Assembly: GCA_036674765.1 (NCBI GenBank)
Contig: JARVKI010000002.1
Coordinates: 62,001 to 126,000 of the forward strand
DNA length: 64,000 bases
Direction of reading: 5' to 3'
Origin: Seiridium cupressi
Lineage: Eukaryota > Ascomycota > Sordariomycetes > Amphisphaeriales > Sporocadaceae
Shown: positions 23,286 through 35,300 of the stretch, piece by piece
Position numbering within the stretch: position 1 is the stretch's first letter
Layout: each line of letters opens with the position of its first letter
Made by a program: the position numbers and the translations under genes
Notes under the pieces: model-generated
What the model was told of the DNA's origin: nothing
Database searches by the model: none
Seen by the model: only the letters and a program-made list of their open reading frames with translations

Positions 23286-25039
23286 ATGTCTACAGCAATA
23301 CCTCAGGCGGGTGACTGTGAAACCACCCAATTCAACACCGAAACTCGACCAGAAGAAGGCATAGGGAAGCCGACTCGAGGACAGTATGTTGACTTTCTTG
23401 ACGTTGCTGCTGTCTTCTTGTCGAGTGCATGCCTTGCGGCCTCGGTCGTAATTATCAGTCCCTTATTTGACTACGCTGGCGATCTAGGAGTCAACAAACA
23501 GATCATAGCTCTAGGAGTCCTCTCGGGAATCATGAATCAATGTGTGCAACGCGTAGTGCCCTACTTGTTCATCTTGATTGAGGCTCGATATGGCCATTCT
23601 ACACTTCAGAACTATGAAGGACTTTTCCGATCTTCTCCATTCACGAGCCGGCTTGATTTTATATGGAGAGTTCTACTTATCGTGATGATAATATTGCCAA
23701 TAGCGCTGAGCGTTGGCTATAAGCAATTCATTGGTGGTGTTGCACAAACACGCCTTCAAGATACCACTCGATTCTACAGTCCCACAGCACCGCCCGGTCT
23801 CCAAGGTTCCATCGGACAGGATCATGAGAATTTCGTCCTTGGAAAGCGAAATGCGATTTTTGCGAATGCGAGTATACCATTCATGTTCGATACAACCGAT
23901 GATATCGAGTTCCCTGCCCACCTAGCTTCTAATCCTGAAGTATACGGATTCAACACCATACTATTATCGAATACTTCAGCCGCGGCGATCGACGCGCCAG
24001 TCACGAGTCGTGTCTTGGAGCTGCAACAAGGCCTGGGCGCTGGGATTTCCATGCTTCTTACAGCCGACGTCCGTGGAACTGTGGCTCAGTACAACTTTAC
24101 GACAGGAGACGAAGCCTATTGGAATCAGACATACAACGTTTCTTCGTATGCCCAACATTCCCTCTATAACGACTACTATATCCTTATACTACAACAAGGC
24201 GCAGCCGGAAATGACGCTCCCATCAGCTTCAATGGCTCTTGGACGCTGATTGGGACATTAGACTCTAGCATAGTTTCCGAGAATGGGACAGGCATCGAAA
24301 ATACCGCCCAGAAATTCATAACTACGGCCATGAGGTTTGATGTTAAGAGGCATCAATGCAGAGCAACCTGGAGGTTGACTAGGAGTTCAATAGAGCTCAC
24401 GTCTGGTACCTGTGATCCTATAGGACTAGAGCCAGTCTACCAGTATTATGACAACTGCCAACTTTCATTGGCCCCGAACCTTGGGCGCAGCCTGGCCGAC
24501 AATCTAGGAGCATTCGCCACGGTTAGAAACAGCTCAGACTGGAGAGTAGCAACCCACGCAATTCTCCTTGCGCATGGGTATCAGTCCATCGTTGCAGCAG
24601 CGGAAGGCTATTCCCCATACAGCCACAGGGTTACATTTGGAACGATACCAACGTCGAGACCTTTTACAATGAAACCTACACGTCCCAAGAGCATATCGAG
24701 ATGGAGATACCCACGCTAAGAGCTGATGGCTCACTCTATTTCATCGTGGCACTCCAGCCAATCATGACTGTGCTAGCGCTCTGTGCCATAGTCGGTCTGT
24801 TTCGGGTGCCGATCTCACGAGGATTCGGCCCTATAGCTCTGCTGGCTGGAGTTGATAGGAAGTCTCTGGATTTATTGATCGGTGCGTCCTATAGCGGCCA
24901 GCTCAGGAAGCCGGTTAGTGTAAGCATCGACGTGTGTCAGTCTCTTCCTGAGCATGACGGAGAGGCTGAAAGGATTGAATATCGCATTGGCATGTATGGG
25001 ATCAATGGCTCCATTAGGCGGCGACAAGTTTATGAATAA
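23286..25039 (+). CDS. Fungal integral membrane protein with large glycosylated loop
   Basis: Unnamed fungal membrane-protein type: three hydrophobic segments near the N-terminus (AAVFLSSACLAASVVII, GVLSGIMNQCVQRVV, WRVLLIVMIILPIALSVGY), a ~330-residue luminal/extracellular region with many N-x-S/T sites (NASIP, NTSAA, NFTTG, NQTYN, NVSS, NGSW, NDTN, NETY), and one C-terminal segment (YFIVALQPIMTVLALC) before a short tail. The frame changes between about 24540 and 24630. An intron 24546-24628 (GTAGCA..CCACAG, phase 0 at both ends) gives 556 aa; a 1-nt deletion at 24627 is the other option and would keep about 28 more residues. Function unknown. It is next to, and tandem-to-convergent with, a HET gene. 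Confidence 0.68.
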
Positions 25040-25177
25040 GGTTGGGTGTAGGGTTCAAGGATTTGAGTAACGTTAAACCTGAAGTCGGCCGGGGAATGAT
25101 TTGTCGAAAGTTAAGTTGAGATAGAACGACTATCTTCAACCATAGCTGGTAAGGTTATAGTTCATATACACATTTAT

Positions 25178-27314
25178 CTAAATGAGTCTTATCTGTCGTA
25201 TATCATTTCGATTGAACTGCTGCTCAACGCCCCAGAAGTTTGCGATACCTATTCGACGATAGGTATTTGAAGCCGGATCATCTGGGGCTACAAGTTCCAG
25301 CATCAGGAAAGTCTCGTGGCACCAGTCTCGCGCACCGATATCGTTATAGTGTATGCGAGATTGCACAAGTAGGCATGCGTAATCCGATTTAGGTGGATTG
25401 GAACTGTGATCGAATCGTCCAGCACAGTGCCAAGGAATAGAACTTTTATCGAAGTTCAGCAGCTCGTCGCCAACGTTGAGATAGGGAGGATTAAAGGCAC
25501 GCGCTTCAGGAGCAACGCTCAAGGTGATCACTTGGATAGGTCCCTCTAGGAATGAAACGGCTGATGTGATGTCGCTAAGCAGTGGAGTCCCAGCCCACGA
25601 TACATCCCAATCGAGAAGCTTGGTGTGGTACTCTACTCTTGCCTTTCCTATCCCGGAACGCCAAGGCTCGAACCGTATGCTTTCAAAACGAGACAGCCAA
25701 CTCCATGATGGAATACCTGGGAATGGGTCAGGATTTGGTGTTTGTTCTGGTTCCAGAGGTAGCCATAATAGCCCTCGAGCGAGTGACCTCTCCCAACAAG
25801 CCAGGATGTGCCGGTCCCCAGACACGATAGAGAACTGTTCAACAATCCCAACAAGTGCCGCTAAGCGATCACGGGGATGTGTGAAGTGCCTGGTAGAATA
25901 GTCATCCACTACAGTGTATGATTAGAACGCCGTCGCAATACTCAGATGTAATCATACTGGAACCGATTCAGAAATATATCGGTTCTGTATCAAAGTCGAA
26001 AAACAGTGGATGTGGAAGCTTACGACGATTCTTATGTAAACAAAGGAGGCTTTGACTTACTCAACCGGTACCAATTGTCATCCTGGTCAGCGGCAGGCCC
26101 TTCAATCAGTGCAGGCAAGAACTTTCTCTCTTGCCGAGTAAAAGCAACCCCAGACTCGGTCTCGTACAGACATTGACATTGCCAGTGGAATTCTGGAGAC
26201 ATACAGTATATGATTCGCTTCGAAAGGATCTGCTCCTGTAATACCCAGCCTCTGGTACTCAAAGGTGCATTTTCTGTAAGGGACTGTGTATCGCCCCGAT
26301 GTGCTCTCACGAGAAGCGACCCCGAGTCGCTATCGGGACTTTTTATTTCGAACTGTGTCAAATCAACGGGAATTGATTCGTTTATAGGCGGGAAACAGCC
26401 ATCATGACTGTTTCTGGCGCTTGCCGCTGCAATTGTGAGCACGCTCCTGGCGTAAACGTCCTTCATGATGGCTGCTTCTTGTCGCCACTCCACGGGATCG
26501 TCCTGTTGGATACAGAGTGCGTCTATCCACAAATATTTGATATCGAGCCGACGTGACATCTCTATGGCATCCTGAAAAGTCTTCGGGATGATTTCATGTG
26601 GTATCTCCTCTTCGAACGATGCTGCATTGTCGGCGGTGGTTCTCAATGGCAATTGCTCACCCCAGCAATGGCTTAGCGCCGCATATCTCACGGCCTGTCT
26701 CTCTAATGAAGAGGTATAGACGAGTCGTACCGGCCCTTGGCGAGATTCAGTATCGATCAGGCGCTTAGGAAGCTTGGAGCCTTTTGGTGTGCAATCGGGA
26801 TGTGATGACTCGCAGTCGGTGAGCCAGGATTTCAATACATTACATTTGTCGGCAAGTGATGGCATGGGTTTAGTCCATACCGGCCGAATTACAGCTAACA
26901 AAGTCTCCTTTTAGGTCAAACTATTCGTGGTATGGACTCAGAGGGTCACCACCTTGCGCGGCGGCACTTTGACAACGAAAACTTTGACTGGAAGGCGAAA
27001 TCATGCTCCGGAATGATAAAATCCGCGGCAGCTAGAATCCATATAACGTCTTTCTGGACGACTTGTTGTCCGCAGAAGTAGATGTGCACATTCATCGAAC
27101 TATAGTATGCTTCCGATAGATCAGCGAATCGATCATGGGCATCCTGGAGTGCCAATCGTCGCAGAACAAATTGACACATGATGCACCCGTTTGCGCGCTG
27201 GATGAACTCGCTGACTGTTGCATAATGCTCAACACTTAGATCCTCGCCCCAGTCCATGAACAACATTTTAGAGCAGTACTGGCACACTTCTTCCATGATA
27301 GCGCGAGAAGGCAA
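25178..27314 (-). CDS. HET-domain protein
   Basis: HET-domain protein, a class that includes heterokaryon-incompatibility and programmed-cell-death effectors. The last two exons join cleanly: ...-26061 and 25178-25908 (GTAAGT donor at 26060), restoring WYRL + MDDYSTRHFTHPRDRL. HET motifs in order: YAALSHCWG, FQDAIEMSRRLDIKYLWIDALCIQQDD, a MKDVYARS block, RGWVLQE, then RDRLAALVGI and PSWSWLS in the C-terminal part. The first exon (27314 to about 26950) encodes two C-x2-C pairs (CQYCSK, CIMCQF) typical of the N-terminal region before HET. Its junction to exon 2 (starting near 26899) does not resolve with standard GT..AG sites of matching phase; an unusual splice site or small indel is possible. 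Total is about 640 aa. Confidence 0.85.
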
Positions 27315-27756
27315 AAGTATCTAGAATAAGACCGAGTACATAGACGACACTGTTTCGGTGATCAAAAGCTAGATCAATCCCTCTAGCGGTATCCAAATTA
27401 GTCCTTGGCAAACATAGAAGAGGATAACTATACGGCGCGTCATAAGTCACACAACAGATGAGAGACTAAGGAAGCTCGACTATGGTTTCGTGAAATGGGA
27501 CATTCCTCTAGGGCTTCAGGTCAAGCGGGGTACAACGAAGGCAATCGTCAATCTAGCAGAGTCAACCCCTCACAGGGGATTTAGGCAGCACTGCCATAGC
27601 ACAGAGGGCCTATTGCACTACATTGTAGAGGGCCAGGGGTTAGGATACCACCAGCGGCTCGCACAACACTATGCTGGTCGAATTGCTGTCTCCTGGCTTG
27701 TACAGCTTCCATAAACCTCTAGTAGCTTTAGTCATACGTCAGTGCATCTAAGTTTC
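27315..27756. other. Intergenic
   Basis: Between the head of the HET gene and the tail of the permease (both minus). No coding feature recognised; the plus frame 27490-27714 has no domain. Confidence 0.5.
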
Positions 27757-29796
27757 TTATTCGGTATCTTGAGCTGTATCTCCGGAACCACGCGCCTCTA
27801 GTGTCTGCTGAATGCGCTGGCTGGGAAGCCATTTCTCTGCCGGTGTAAACCACCAAGATATCAAGGCCAGGATAGTCGTCGCACCCATGATGGCGGGCGC
27901 ATAGTTGAGCGTATCTGCTTCAACTGGCCAGATGTAGGGCGAGTAGAGCACTGCAACGACCCATGCATTCCACACGACAGCTATGGCTTGAAATGGCTTG
28001 CTGAGTCTTCCCAAACTCCAGGCCGGCTTAGGGAATGTCTTTGGCGTCAGGAACAAACGTCCGAGAGAAATAAGTCCGTACGCTGCAGCTGACGGCACTC
28101 CAGCAGCGGAGACTAGAGAAGTGAAAGCCACAGCAGACGGCAGGATTGTACAGGTTATGATCGATGCGACACCCCAGACCACCAGAACAGCATTTCGTGG
28201 TTGGCCGTCCACAACCTTGGATACCCAGCCAGACCATGGCAGGACACCATCGCGAGCGACGGCAAAGACTAGGCGAGATGCTGCTAACACAGCAATAGCG
28301 GTGTTCTTGGCTCTTGTTAGTGCAGCAACGAGAGTAACATTCGAATGGGGATACTCACAAACCATAGTGCAGTAACGCAGATAACGTTCATGAATATATG
28401 ACCTCCATCTCCGAGGATTGCAGCGTATAGTGGGACAAACGGTTGCGGCGATCCAAAAGAGAAGAAAGTGTCGGCATCGGGAACACAGAACAAGAAGAGA
28501 ATGACGACAATGAAGCCGCCAATGCCGCTCACAACAGTACTCCAGAAGATGCCGCGAGCTGCTGTGATAGCGGTGTTCTTGGTCTCTTCAGCGACGTGAC
28601 CTGAAGCATCGAAGCCAATCAGGATTCCAGCCGTAGCCAAGAACGACAGACACCAATTCCAAGCATCTGGGGCACCAGTTCCGTTGTATGTGGTCAAAAA
28701 TGCGTCGTGGGCAGATCGGAATCCGTAGGTTCTGCTCGTCGCCACCGGGAGCCAGCTCATGTTCAAAACAAAGTCAAGCACAACGAATGAGCTTGATAGA
28801 TAGAAGATCCACTTGAAATAGCGGGCTGCTCTGGTTAGAACCTAGGGTCCCCTGCTGGGTATGCATTACTTACATGGTAGAAGATTCCAGATGGCAGCTA
28901 GCGCCAACATGACCTCGGTAACTATCCATTGAACAGCACGGAACTTGACATCAGTCGTGTCTGTTGGAAAATCGATGTCGAAGACGACAATTTCCTATTT
29001 ACCTCATTTCAGTCCTTTTGTCAGATTAGGGAAGGGAAATAGGCACTTACGGATAGCATATAGTTCACGGCACCTTGGGTGTTGCCTATAGCATACCTGT
29101 TCAGCATCTCGGCTCTGAACCAAACCCGGACAGCGACTCACTCGCGCAGAAAGTAGTCCATGCCGTGGTACTCCACCATGCGACAACGAAGCCAAACAGC
29201 CGGCCATAGCGAGGACCACCAGCCTCAGCTGCCCACAGGTAGATGGATCCGGCGAGGGGCAGCGACGAACAGATTTCTGCTATCACAGCCGCAGTGATGA
29301 AAGTGAAGACACAAGTGATGATGAAACTGGTCCTGAATTAAGTGTCAGCGTCGTGCCAAAGGATAATGCTTCTTGACAGCCATACCAGTAGGCTAGATTC
29401 CCGCCTGCTGCTATACCAGTAGCGAACGTCACTCGAACACCACCGATGAAGTATAGGGCAGCTGTAACGCGTGTAAGTCTATATGCTCTAGCCGACGTGT
29501 CTTTAGTGAAGAGCGTATACCAAACGTCGTCGCAAAGTTATGGAACAGGTTGAATGACCGATGTAGGACCTGGGCTACAGTTTAGCCATGAAGCACAATG
29601 TGGTTTCTGGGCTCGCTTGATTACAGGTTTATAGCCAAGATTTTCCTGTTAATTCGTAAGTAATCAATGTGGCGGGCATGGTAGCAGTTCAACCTACAAG
29701 CACTTTGGCATCTGCCGTATTGCCAGAGGGCTCCCCCGTATTGTCCACGAGACCTTTGTCGGCGGGCTCCTCGGCGACCCCATGGTGGTCACCCAT
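27757..29796 (-). CDS. APC-superfamily amino-acid/choline/GABA permease
   Basis: Twelve-segment APC permease resembling the fungal GABA/choline group (Uga4/Hnm1-like), predicted plasma membrane. Nine exons join in frame: 29698-29796, 29625-29645, 29521-29569, 29386-29461, 29142-29332, 29051-29085, 28874-28994, 28359-28825, 27757-28305 (535 aa). Diagnostic blocks: ENLGYKP then VLHRSFNLFHNFATTF, YFIGGVRVTFATG, AEICSSLPLAGSIYLWAAE, GFVVAWWSTTAWTTF, LIGFDASGHVAEETKNT (helix 6 signature) and NTAIAVLAASRLVFAVARDGVLP. Exon 2 is only 21 nt. Exon positions follow the family's usual multi-intron gene. Substrate is uncertain; basic amino acids, GABA or choline are family options. Confidence 0.9.
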
Positions 29797-30613
29797 TGCA
29801 GAAAATGATACAATAGAAGTTCAACAAGCGATCGAGGCTAGCGTGCTGCGTCTCTGAAGAAGGTCCTGTGTGAATAAGTGTACCATTAAAGCCGCCAGTT
29901 TGGATTCAATATCGTGGGCGGCCACTGATATGTATTCGACTGATAGCCTTGCATGTCGATGTTCTGGGTCCTAAAATTTGTTAGCCGTATTCAGTAAGCG
30001 TCCACAGCACGTCATAGCGCCGCTGTTATGGTGTAATCTGTTAACCACTCACTGAAGGGACAGTGGTGGGGCCGACGGGTGCACACGACGGCAGGCTCCG
30101 CTTCACTGTTGTTATCACAATGGTTACAATGCAGGTAGTCGCGAACGTTCCCATGAGTCCTTCTCCCGGCAAGGAAAAAGGGCATGATTGTTTTGTTTGG
30201 GCATGCAGGTCCCGAGTCTACGTTGATATGGTTCAAGGACGGGCCAAAGTCGATCCTTCCGAACTAGCACTATACTATCCAAGGAAGAAACCAATCAGAC
30301 TCTAATCCTCCAAGCTCTAAGCTCCCTGGCTCCCAGACCTCTAATAATCTAGACCTTGTCATACCCTGCTGCTAATTGATGGGTCTGAAAGGGATCTAGC
30401 TGAAAACATGTCTTATTCCGACGCAATAGTGATCACGCAAGTCCCGCCCATCTGGGCCCCGGTTCAAAGAATGCTCGTTGAGATGCGGTGGCCCGCCATG
30501 GCTTCTTTGATCATGACCAGGACAACCAGAGTGGTGGCAGGTTCTCCTTTACTTGGTATATTCATCTGTGACTCTGAGCAGTGTACCGGTACCTAGGAGA
30601 TATACGCCACGGT
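29797..30613. other. Divergent intergenic region
   Basis: About 0.8 kb between the permease (minus) and the P450 locus (plus). Plus frames at 30063-30305 and 30408-30596 show no domain. Confidence 0.45.
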
Positions 30614-32635
30614 ATGATCGCCCTGTTATCGTCACCCTTAACATGGGTGGCCCTGGTGCTCGTGATCCTCTGTGTTGCTGTATGTCACCGCCTATTTCCC
30701 ACCTCATCCTACCGTAATCTTAACAACAAACTCAGAAAATTGTCAGAGAGAGAATATCGGCGCTTTCATCTATCCCAAACGCAGGCGTCGGGGCCCCGTA
30801 CTCGCGCCTCTTATGGGCCTTTCCAACAGAGTTCAAAGGGCTTGTGACACTGGACCTACCCAAACTACATGAGAAGCTGGGTAAAACATGCTCTATTGTT
30901 GTATTGCTATAAACTCAATTGGCTGATGGCTTTCAAGGCCCTTTAGTTCGTACTGGCCCGAATGAAGTATCATTCTACTCACTGGAGACATACGATGCAG
31001 TCCATAAAGTGGGCAGCAAGTATAAAAAAGATCCCAGGGTGTATGGCTAGTTCGTACAGGGCGGCAACCCAGCCTTATTCTCGATCACGTATGGCCTGCT
31101 TCGCATTCCTCGATTTTACCGGCCGAAATTGATGACAAACCCAGTGAACCAGCAGAGCACTCTAAGCGCCGCAGGTTGATGGGCCAGCTCTTCAACCGAA
31201 GCCAGATGCATAAGCTCGAAGGACTTATGGTGCACCATATTGGTACCTTCATACAGGCGATCACAGTGTCGAAGAACGAAGTCAACTTGATGCCCGCGTG
31301 CCGAGCTCTTGAGGCCGATATCATATGTGGGTTGCGTCTCTACAATCGGATTGAAAGCATTGCTGACAATTACTGACACAGCGGACTTCTCATTCGGTCA
31401 AGCGATCGGCGCTGTCGCGGCATATTCGCAGGGAGAGGAACTCGCCATGGTAGCAAAGAACGATGAAAAGGCTACCTGGATGCCGATGGTCCGTGTGCCT
31501 CAACAGATCAAGTAAAGTAGTTCTCTGACGTTCAGCAGCTAACCAGCTTTCCTGGTCTCTGTGACTCTTGGGAACGACTGGAGAAACACGTTTTCTCGGT
31601 AACAGGATTCAAGACATCATACGCGAAAGCCATGGAGCAATTCCACGCAGTAAGTCTCACCGTTGCGAAAGATACAAAACCTGGCACACGTGTTAATTTC
31701 TCAGCAGTGGGCCGAGACAAGCTGGAGTGCTACCCTCTCAGCCAACGCAGGTCAGGAGAAGCCACCCGGTGCTTTCCCCAATCTCGTTCAGACAATGGTA
31801 AACTCCGGTCTTCCCCCACTGACAGCCTTGTCCGAAGCCACAGAGAACTTGGGCCCAGGGACAGACACCACCTCAGCATCTCTCGCGCACATACTCTGGG
31901 CTCTGGCACATAACCCGGGCTTCCAAGAAGAGCTGTTCCAGGATCTCTCCCATGTGTCCTTCTCTACCGACATGACGACCCTGGAAAGTGTCCCCAAGCT
32001 GCGAGCGTGCGTTAAGGAAGGAATCCGGTGGACCGGCGCCGCTGCTGCTATGTTACCGCGCATTGTGCCAGAGGGCGGCGCCGAGTTCCATGGCCATTTC
32101 CTACCGGAAGGAGTATGCCCCGACCAGACACTTGAGCTACATAGTCAAAACTAACCTAGTATCTCTTCCAGACCGTCGTCAGCTCATCGCCAATCTGGTA
32201 TCTTTACGATACAGTCGCCTTTCCGGGACCCAAGGAGTACGACCCATATCGTTGGCTCACCCCTGATGGTCAAGAACTGAGTGACGATCCATTACGAGAT
32301 AAGTTCTACATACCCTTCTCGAAAGGTGCCAATATCTGCATGGGTGCACAGTGAGATTCCACCTTCATATACTCAATTATCCCTCCCACGTATGGCAAAC
32401 CGCTAACTCAGATTCCATCAGCTTTGCCTATCTAGAACTATATCTGTCCGTGTCCCAGATCGTCCGCAACTTTCGCATCTACGTGCATCCGTCTTTGCAG
32501 CGCCGGCCATATCTGGCTCAGGAAAGGCTCTCTACACCTGCGCCATTCCAGCGAGTTGCGCTGCCCTCACGGAGGGAGTGGGTGGCTGCTGTACCCTCTG
32601 AGCGGCTCGTGGTCGCTCTTGAGCCAAGGTCGTAA
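30614..32635 (+). pseudogene. Cytochrome P450 with one in-frame TAG
   Basis: Nine exons rebuild a full microsomal P450 of 524 codons: 30614-30679, 30736-30880, 30938-31088, 31145-31326, 31382-31511, 31547-31649, 31708-32112, 32172-32350, 32422-32635. An N-terminal membrane anchor (MIALLSSPLTWVALVLVILC) leads to PLVRTGPNEVSFYS, the oxygen-binding helix GPGTDTTSAS, ExxR E363-R366 (KEGIRW), PYRW and heme Cys450 in FSKGANICMGAH. All junctions keep phase. The one defect is TAG at 31048-31050, codon 108, inside KKDPRVYG*FVQGG; family members usually have Glu or another residue there. A 21-nt intron would be needed to skip it. The 35-nt intron 31512-31546 is also very short. It is either a recent pseudogene, a strain-specific allele or a sequence error. 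The high integrity elsewhere argues the lesion is young. Confidence 0.82.
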
Positions 32636-32763
32636 AGGGGGGTTGAACTGGATATGGTCCTGCTTGAAGTGGTATCCGGATAATGCAGACGAAATAGTGG
32701 TATAAAACTCGAGTGCCAAGTGGTGGTTTAACTTCTTCTTTACTATAATACGTTGAATGCTAA

Positions 32764-33228
32764 TTATAGTAAATCTACAATGGGAACAATGGTAATGATG
32801 CATGTGTCATCTCGGCCAGGCAAATCCGAACCGACTTCGTAGAATCTTTCAGGTTGAACCGATCCCTGTTTTCTAAGCTCCCTTCGAGCGGCCATTAACC
32901 CCCGCAAATCCATCCATATCGCATATGTTTCGCGAAATACAAAAGCGACATTGTTATATGTATGGGACCAAAACCCATTTGATGATGGACTTTGAGTCGG
33001 AACGGGTCGTAGACGAGAGACAGTATACGTGCCGTCTGTGAATATGTGGTGGTTTTTAATCATAAATCTATGTTTGCAGAGGACTTTGCGGACCACAGTC
33101 ATGTCAGGTGCTGTGTTGCAGGTTTTGCGGGTCCCGGTTTCGTCAGATGATGCGGTGTCGTCTTGCTCGATGTCCTTCAGCAAAGCTGAATCGCTAAGCG
33201 AGAGGTGATAGGGGATAAGATCCTTCAT
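32764..33228 (-). CDS. Hypothetical 154-aa protein
   Basis: Single open frame from ATG 33228. Not recognised. N-terminal half is Asp/Ser/Thr-rich; the central part has FWSHTYNNVAFVFRETYAIW, followed by a basic helix (DLRGLMAARRELRKQG) and a hydrophobic end (CIITIVPIVDLL). No signal peptide or full transmembrane helix. Its stop codon is about 130 bp from the P450 stop (convergent). A TATATATA box sits about 160 bp upstream (33392). Coding likelihood is moderate and rests on length and composition only. Confidence 0.4.
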   Translation of the reverse strand: MKDLIPYHLSLSDSALLKDIEQDDTASSDETGTRKTCNTAPDMTVVRKVLCKHRFMIKNHHIFTDGTYTVSRLRPVPTQSPSSNGFWSHTYNNVAFVFRETYAIWMDLRGLMAARRELRKQGSVQPERFYEVGSDLPGRDDTCIITIVPIVDLL

Positions 33229-34025
33229 AATAGCGATAATTATGTACGCACTTGAGTAGGCGTGGCTTTTGTTGTGTATTGTGCGTTATTCTTTGCGTGA
33301 TGTATGCTTTATCTGGCGGCTTGATTTCGTGTGTGAGACGTGTAATATCGGGACAAGAATGGTGAAAGAAGGGGTCTTTTGCTTTGTACACACATATATA
33401 CAGGTATTGAGGAGTAATCGGAGAAAGTTTTAGTACGCAGATTGAATATGCTCATGTTGAATATGCTCGCTGATGCGTCACGCCGTAGAAGCTGTGGTCT
33501 TTTGCGCGTAATATGGTATACAAAGCCTCGAAGCTATTCCGAGCTTATCCCTTATCATCATATCGCATTGGTGGGAGGATATTAGACCTAATAACTATCT
33601 GAAACCGTAACATCATTACCAACCTAATACGTCACTTTGGTACAACGGTCATCTACGCCTCAACTAGCATCCTCTCCAACAGACATCAAAACAATCCACA
33701 AGATCTGAAGCCACCAACAAGAGGATCCCAAAGTTTGTCCTCCCGAAGACCTTTCAAGTAGTAGAGAGCCTGACATCGGATACAGCAAATCCATGGCGAA
33801 ATCCAAGAAAACCGCCACGAAGACCACCAAAACGGTCACCCTCTCGTATCCTTATTGCTCACAACGCAAAGCCGGTACGATCGAGCTACATCATGGGCGA
33901 AGGTGTGAAAACGTATAATGTGTGTCATTAAAGGTTAAGAACCACTGTTCAGGGGAAGTGGGAGAGCTTCCGCAAATCTACAACCACAGTGTGGGGCGCA
34001 ACAACCACCACGATTTCGACATGTC
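33229..34025. other. Gene-poor stretch with one possible small exon
   Basis: Start of a 3.8-kb gene-poor region. At about 33793 (plus) an ATG opens a Lys/Thr-rich frame (MAKSKKTATKTTKTVTLSYP) that reaches a weak GTGTGA donor near 33902. Candidate continuations downstream are open but not recognisable. It could be the relic of a small basic protein. Confidence 0.3.
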
Positions 34026-34130
34026 TCGTTGGTATTCGAAATTCGGCATGGTATCGGTGTGTTTTAAGGGTGACTTGGTGGGAAGCAGACGTCTTGTGCT
34101 GGAAGAACTGGAAGCGGCCGGCCAGCTTCC
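34026..34130. repeat. Diverged direct repeat, copy 1
   Basis: About 105 bp repeated in direct orientation at 34176-34281, roughly 80% identical by eye with small indels (tcgttgg...gacttggt..gaagcagacgtcttgtg.tggaagaa.tggaagc). Unit-to-unit distance is about 150 bp. Lies in gene-poor DNA. Confidence 0.75.
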
Positions 34131-34175
34131 AGAGATTCGATCATCAGACTGGTCGCCCTGATCGGTAGCACCGCT

Positions 34176-34281
34176 TCGTTGGTTCGAAACTCAGCATGGT
34201 GTCGGTGTCGGTTTGTTTCAGTAGTGACTTGGTAAGAAGCAGACGTCTTGTGTTGGAAGAAATTGGAAGCAGCTGATCAGC
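34176..34281. repeat. Diverged direct repeat, copy 2
   Basis: Second copy of the 34026-34130 unit. Most differences from copy 1 are G-to-A or C-to-T (gtgggaag to gtaagaag; gtgctgg to gtgttgg; gcggccggcc to gcagctgatc), the direction expected from RIP-type or deamination decay, with copy 2 the more altered. Confidence 0.75.
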
Positions 34282-34719
34282 CGAGTGACCAGACCAGACA
34301 GTCACATGCGGCTGAAGCCAACGGACCAAATGACCTGACCAGTTGAAACCCACGAAATTCACACTTTCCGTAACACTTTAGAAGTACGCGACAATTTGCC
34401 GAAACTCGCCCATGCGTCCCATACAAGGCCAGGCCTCTGGAAGCGATCCAGGAATAAAGCCAGGCAAATTCATTCCACCCTTCAGATCCACACTTCCAGT
34501 GGCATGTGTTCCTCTTTCGAGTGAACCATCTCCGATCCGTCCTTCCAGAACATCCTCCGCCCCAGCCATCATCCGCTTCCGATTTATTCATGAGCTGCCA
34601 CTGGCTTCGGCTTCAGCTCACTGCTGATCTCATCTCCGTTAGGCAAGTAAATAATCCATCTAATTGAGGTATGGCAGTTTCAGGCAACTTGTTCATCCGA
34701 TCCACAGCCATGGACGCAG

Positions 34720-35300
34720 GCTACTGTTACCTTGAAATCGTGAGCGAGGCTGAGACCGTCCCATCTCGCCCTTGCACAACTCGTTGATCTCATGCAGGCA
34801 TTGGTTCATCTCGATCAGGTTGTCCCTCTCCTTGCTGAGGTTCGCGATTCTGACCTCTTATGCTTGGCACTTGGCGACGGAATATTGTCTTTACCTGGTA
34901 GGATTCTTGATGATAACCAAGGCATACGCCATCTTGTCGTCCTTGTGAACCAGGTCTTTCCGATCTAAACGGAGCGCCCTCTCTGGGAAGTGCTAGCGCT
35001 ATCCAAACTCCCTTATTCGTTCGGCGGCTGCGATCTCGTCTGCAACGCAGGCCCCCCTGGTGTCAATATAGGCGAAGGTATGAACATGAATTGAGTGGTT
35101 GATTGAGTATCAGAGAGGTGGCCAAAGGCAGATAGGTAGCTAGTCTAGATGTACACGATAGGGGAGGCTGAGTAGCCAGATAATGTAGGTGAATGGGCGC
35201 ATAGTATAACACTTGGCAGCATAAAGTTTCATCTCCTGCTTGTGAGAATCCTCGAGCTTCGCCGCTGGTAACGTTGGCGCTGGGGTCTTCCACTGTTAAT
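34720..35300 (-). pseudogene. Decayed coding sequence with coiled-coil-like segments
   Basis: Minus-strand reading gives several protein-like pieces broken by stops and frame changes: LPAAKLEDSHKQEMKLYAAK (about 35280-35220), ACVADEIAAAERIREFG (about 35055-35005), LRLDRKDLVHKDDKMAYALVI (about 34975-34910) and VRIANLSKERDNLIEMN (about 34860-34810). They are charged, helical and heptad-like. No ATG-initiated gene spans them. I infer a former gene for a coiled-coil protein, family unknown; part could be exons of a rare intron-rich gene. Confidence 0.4.
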
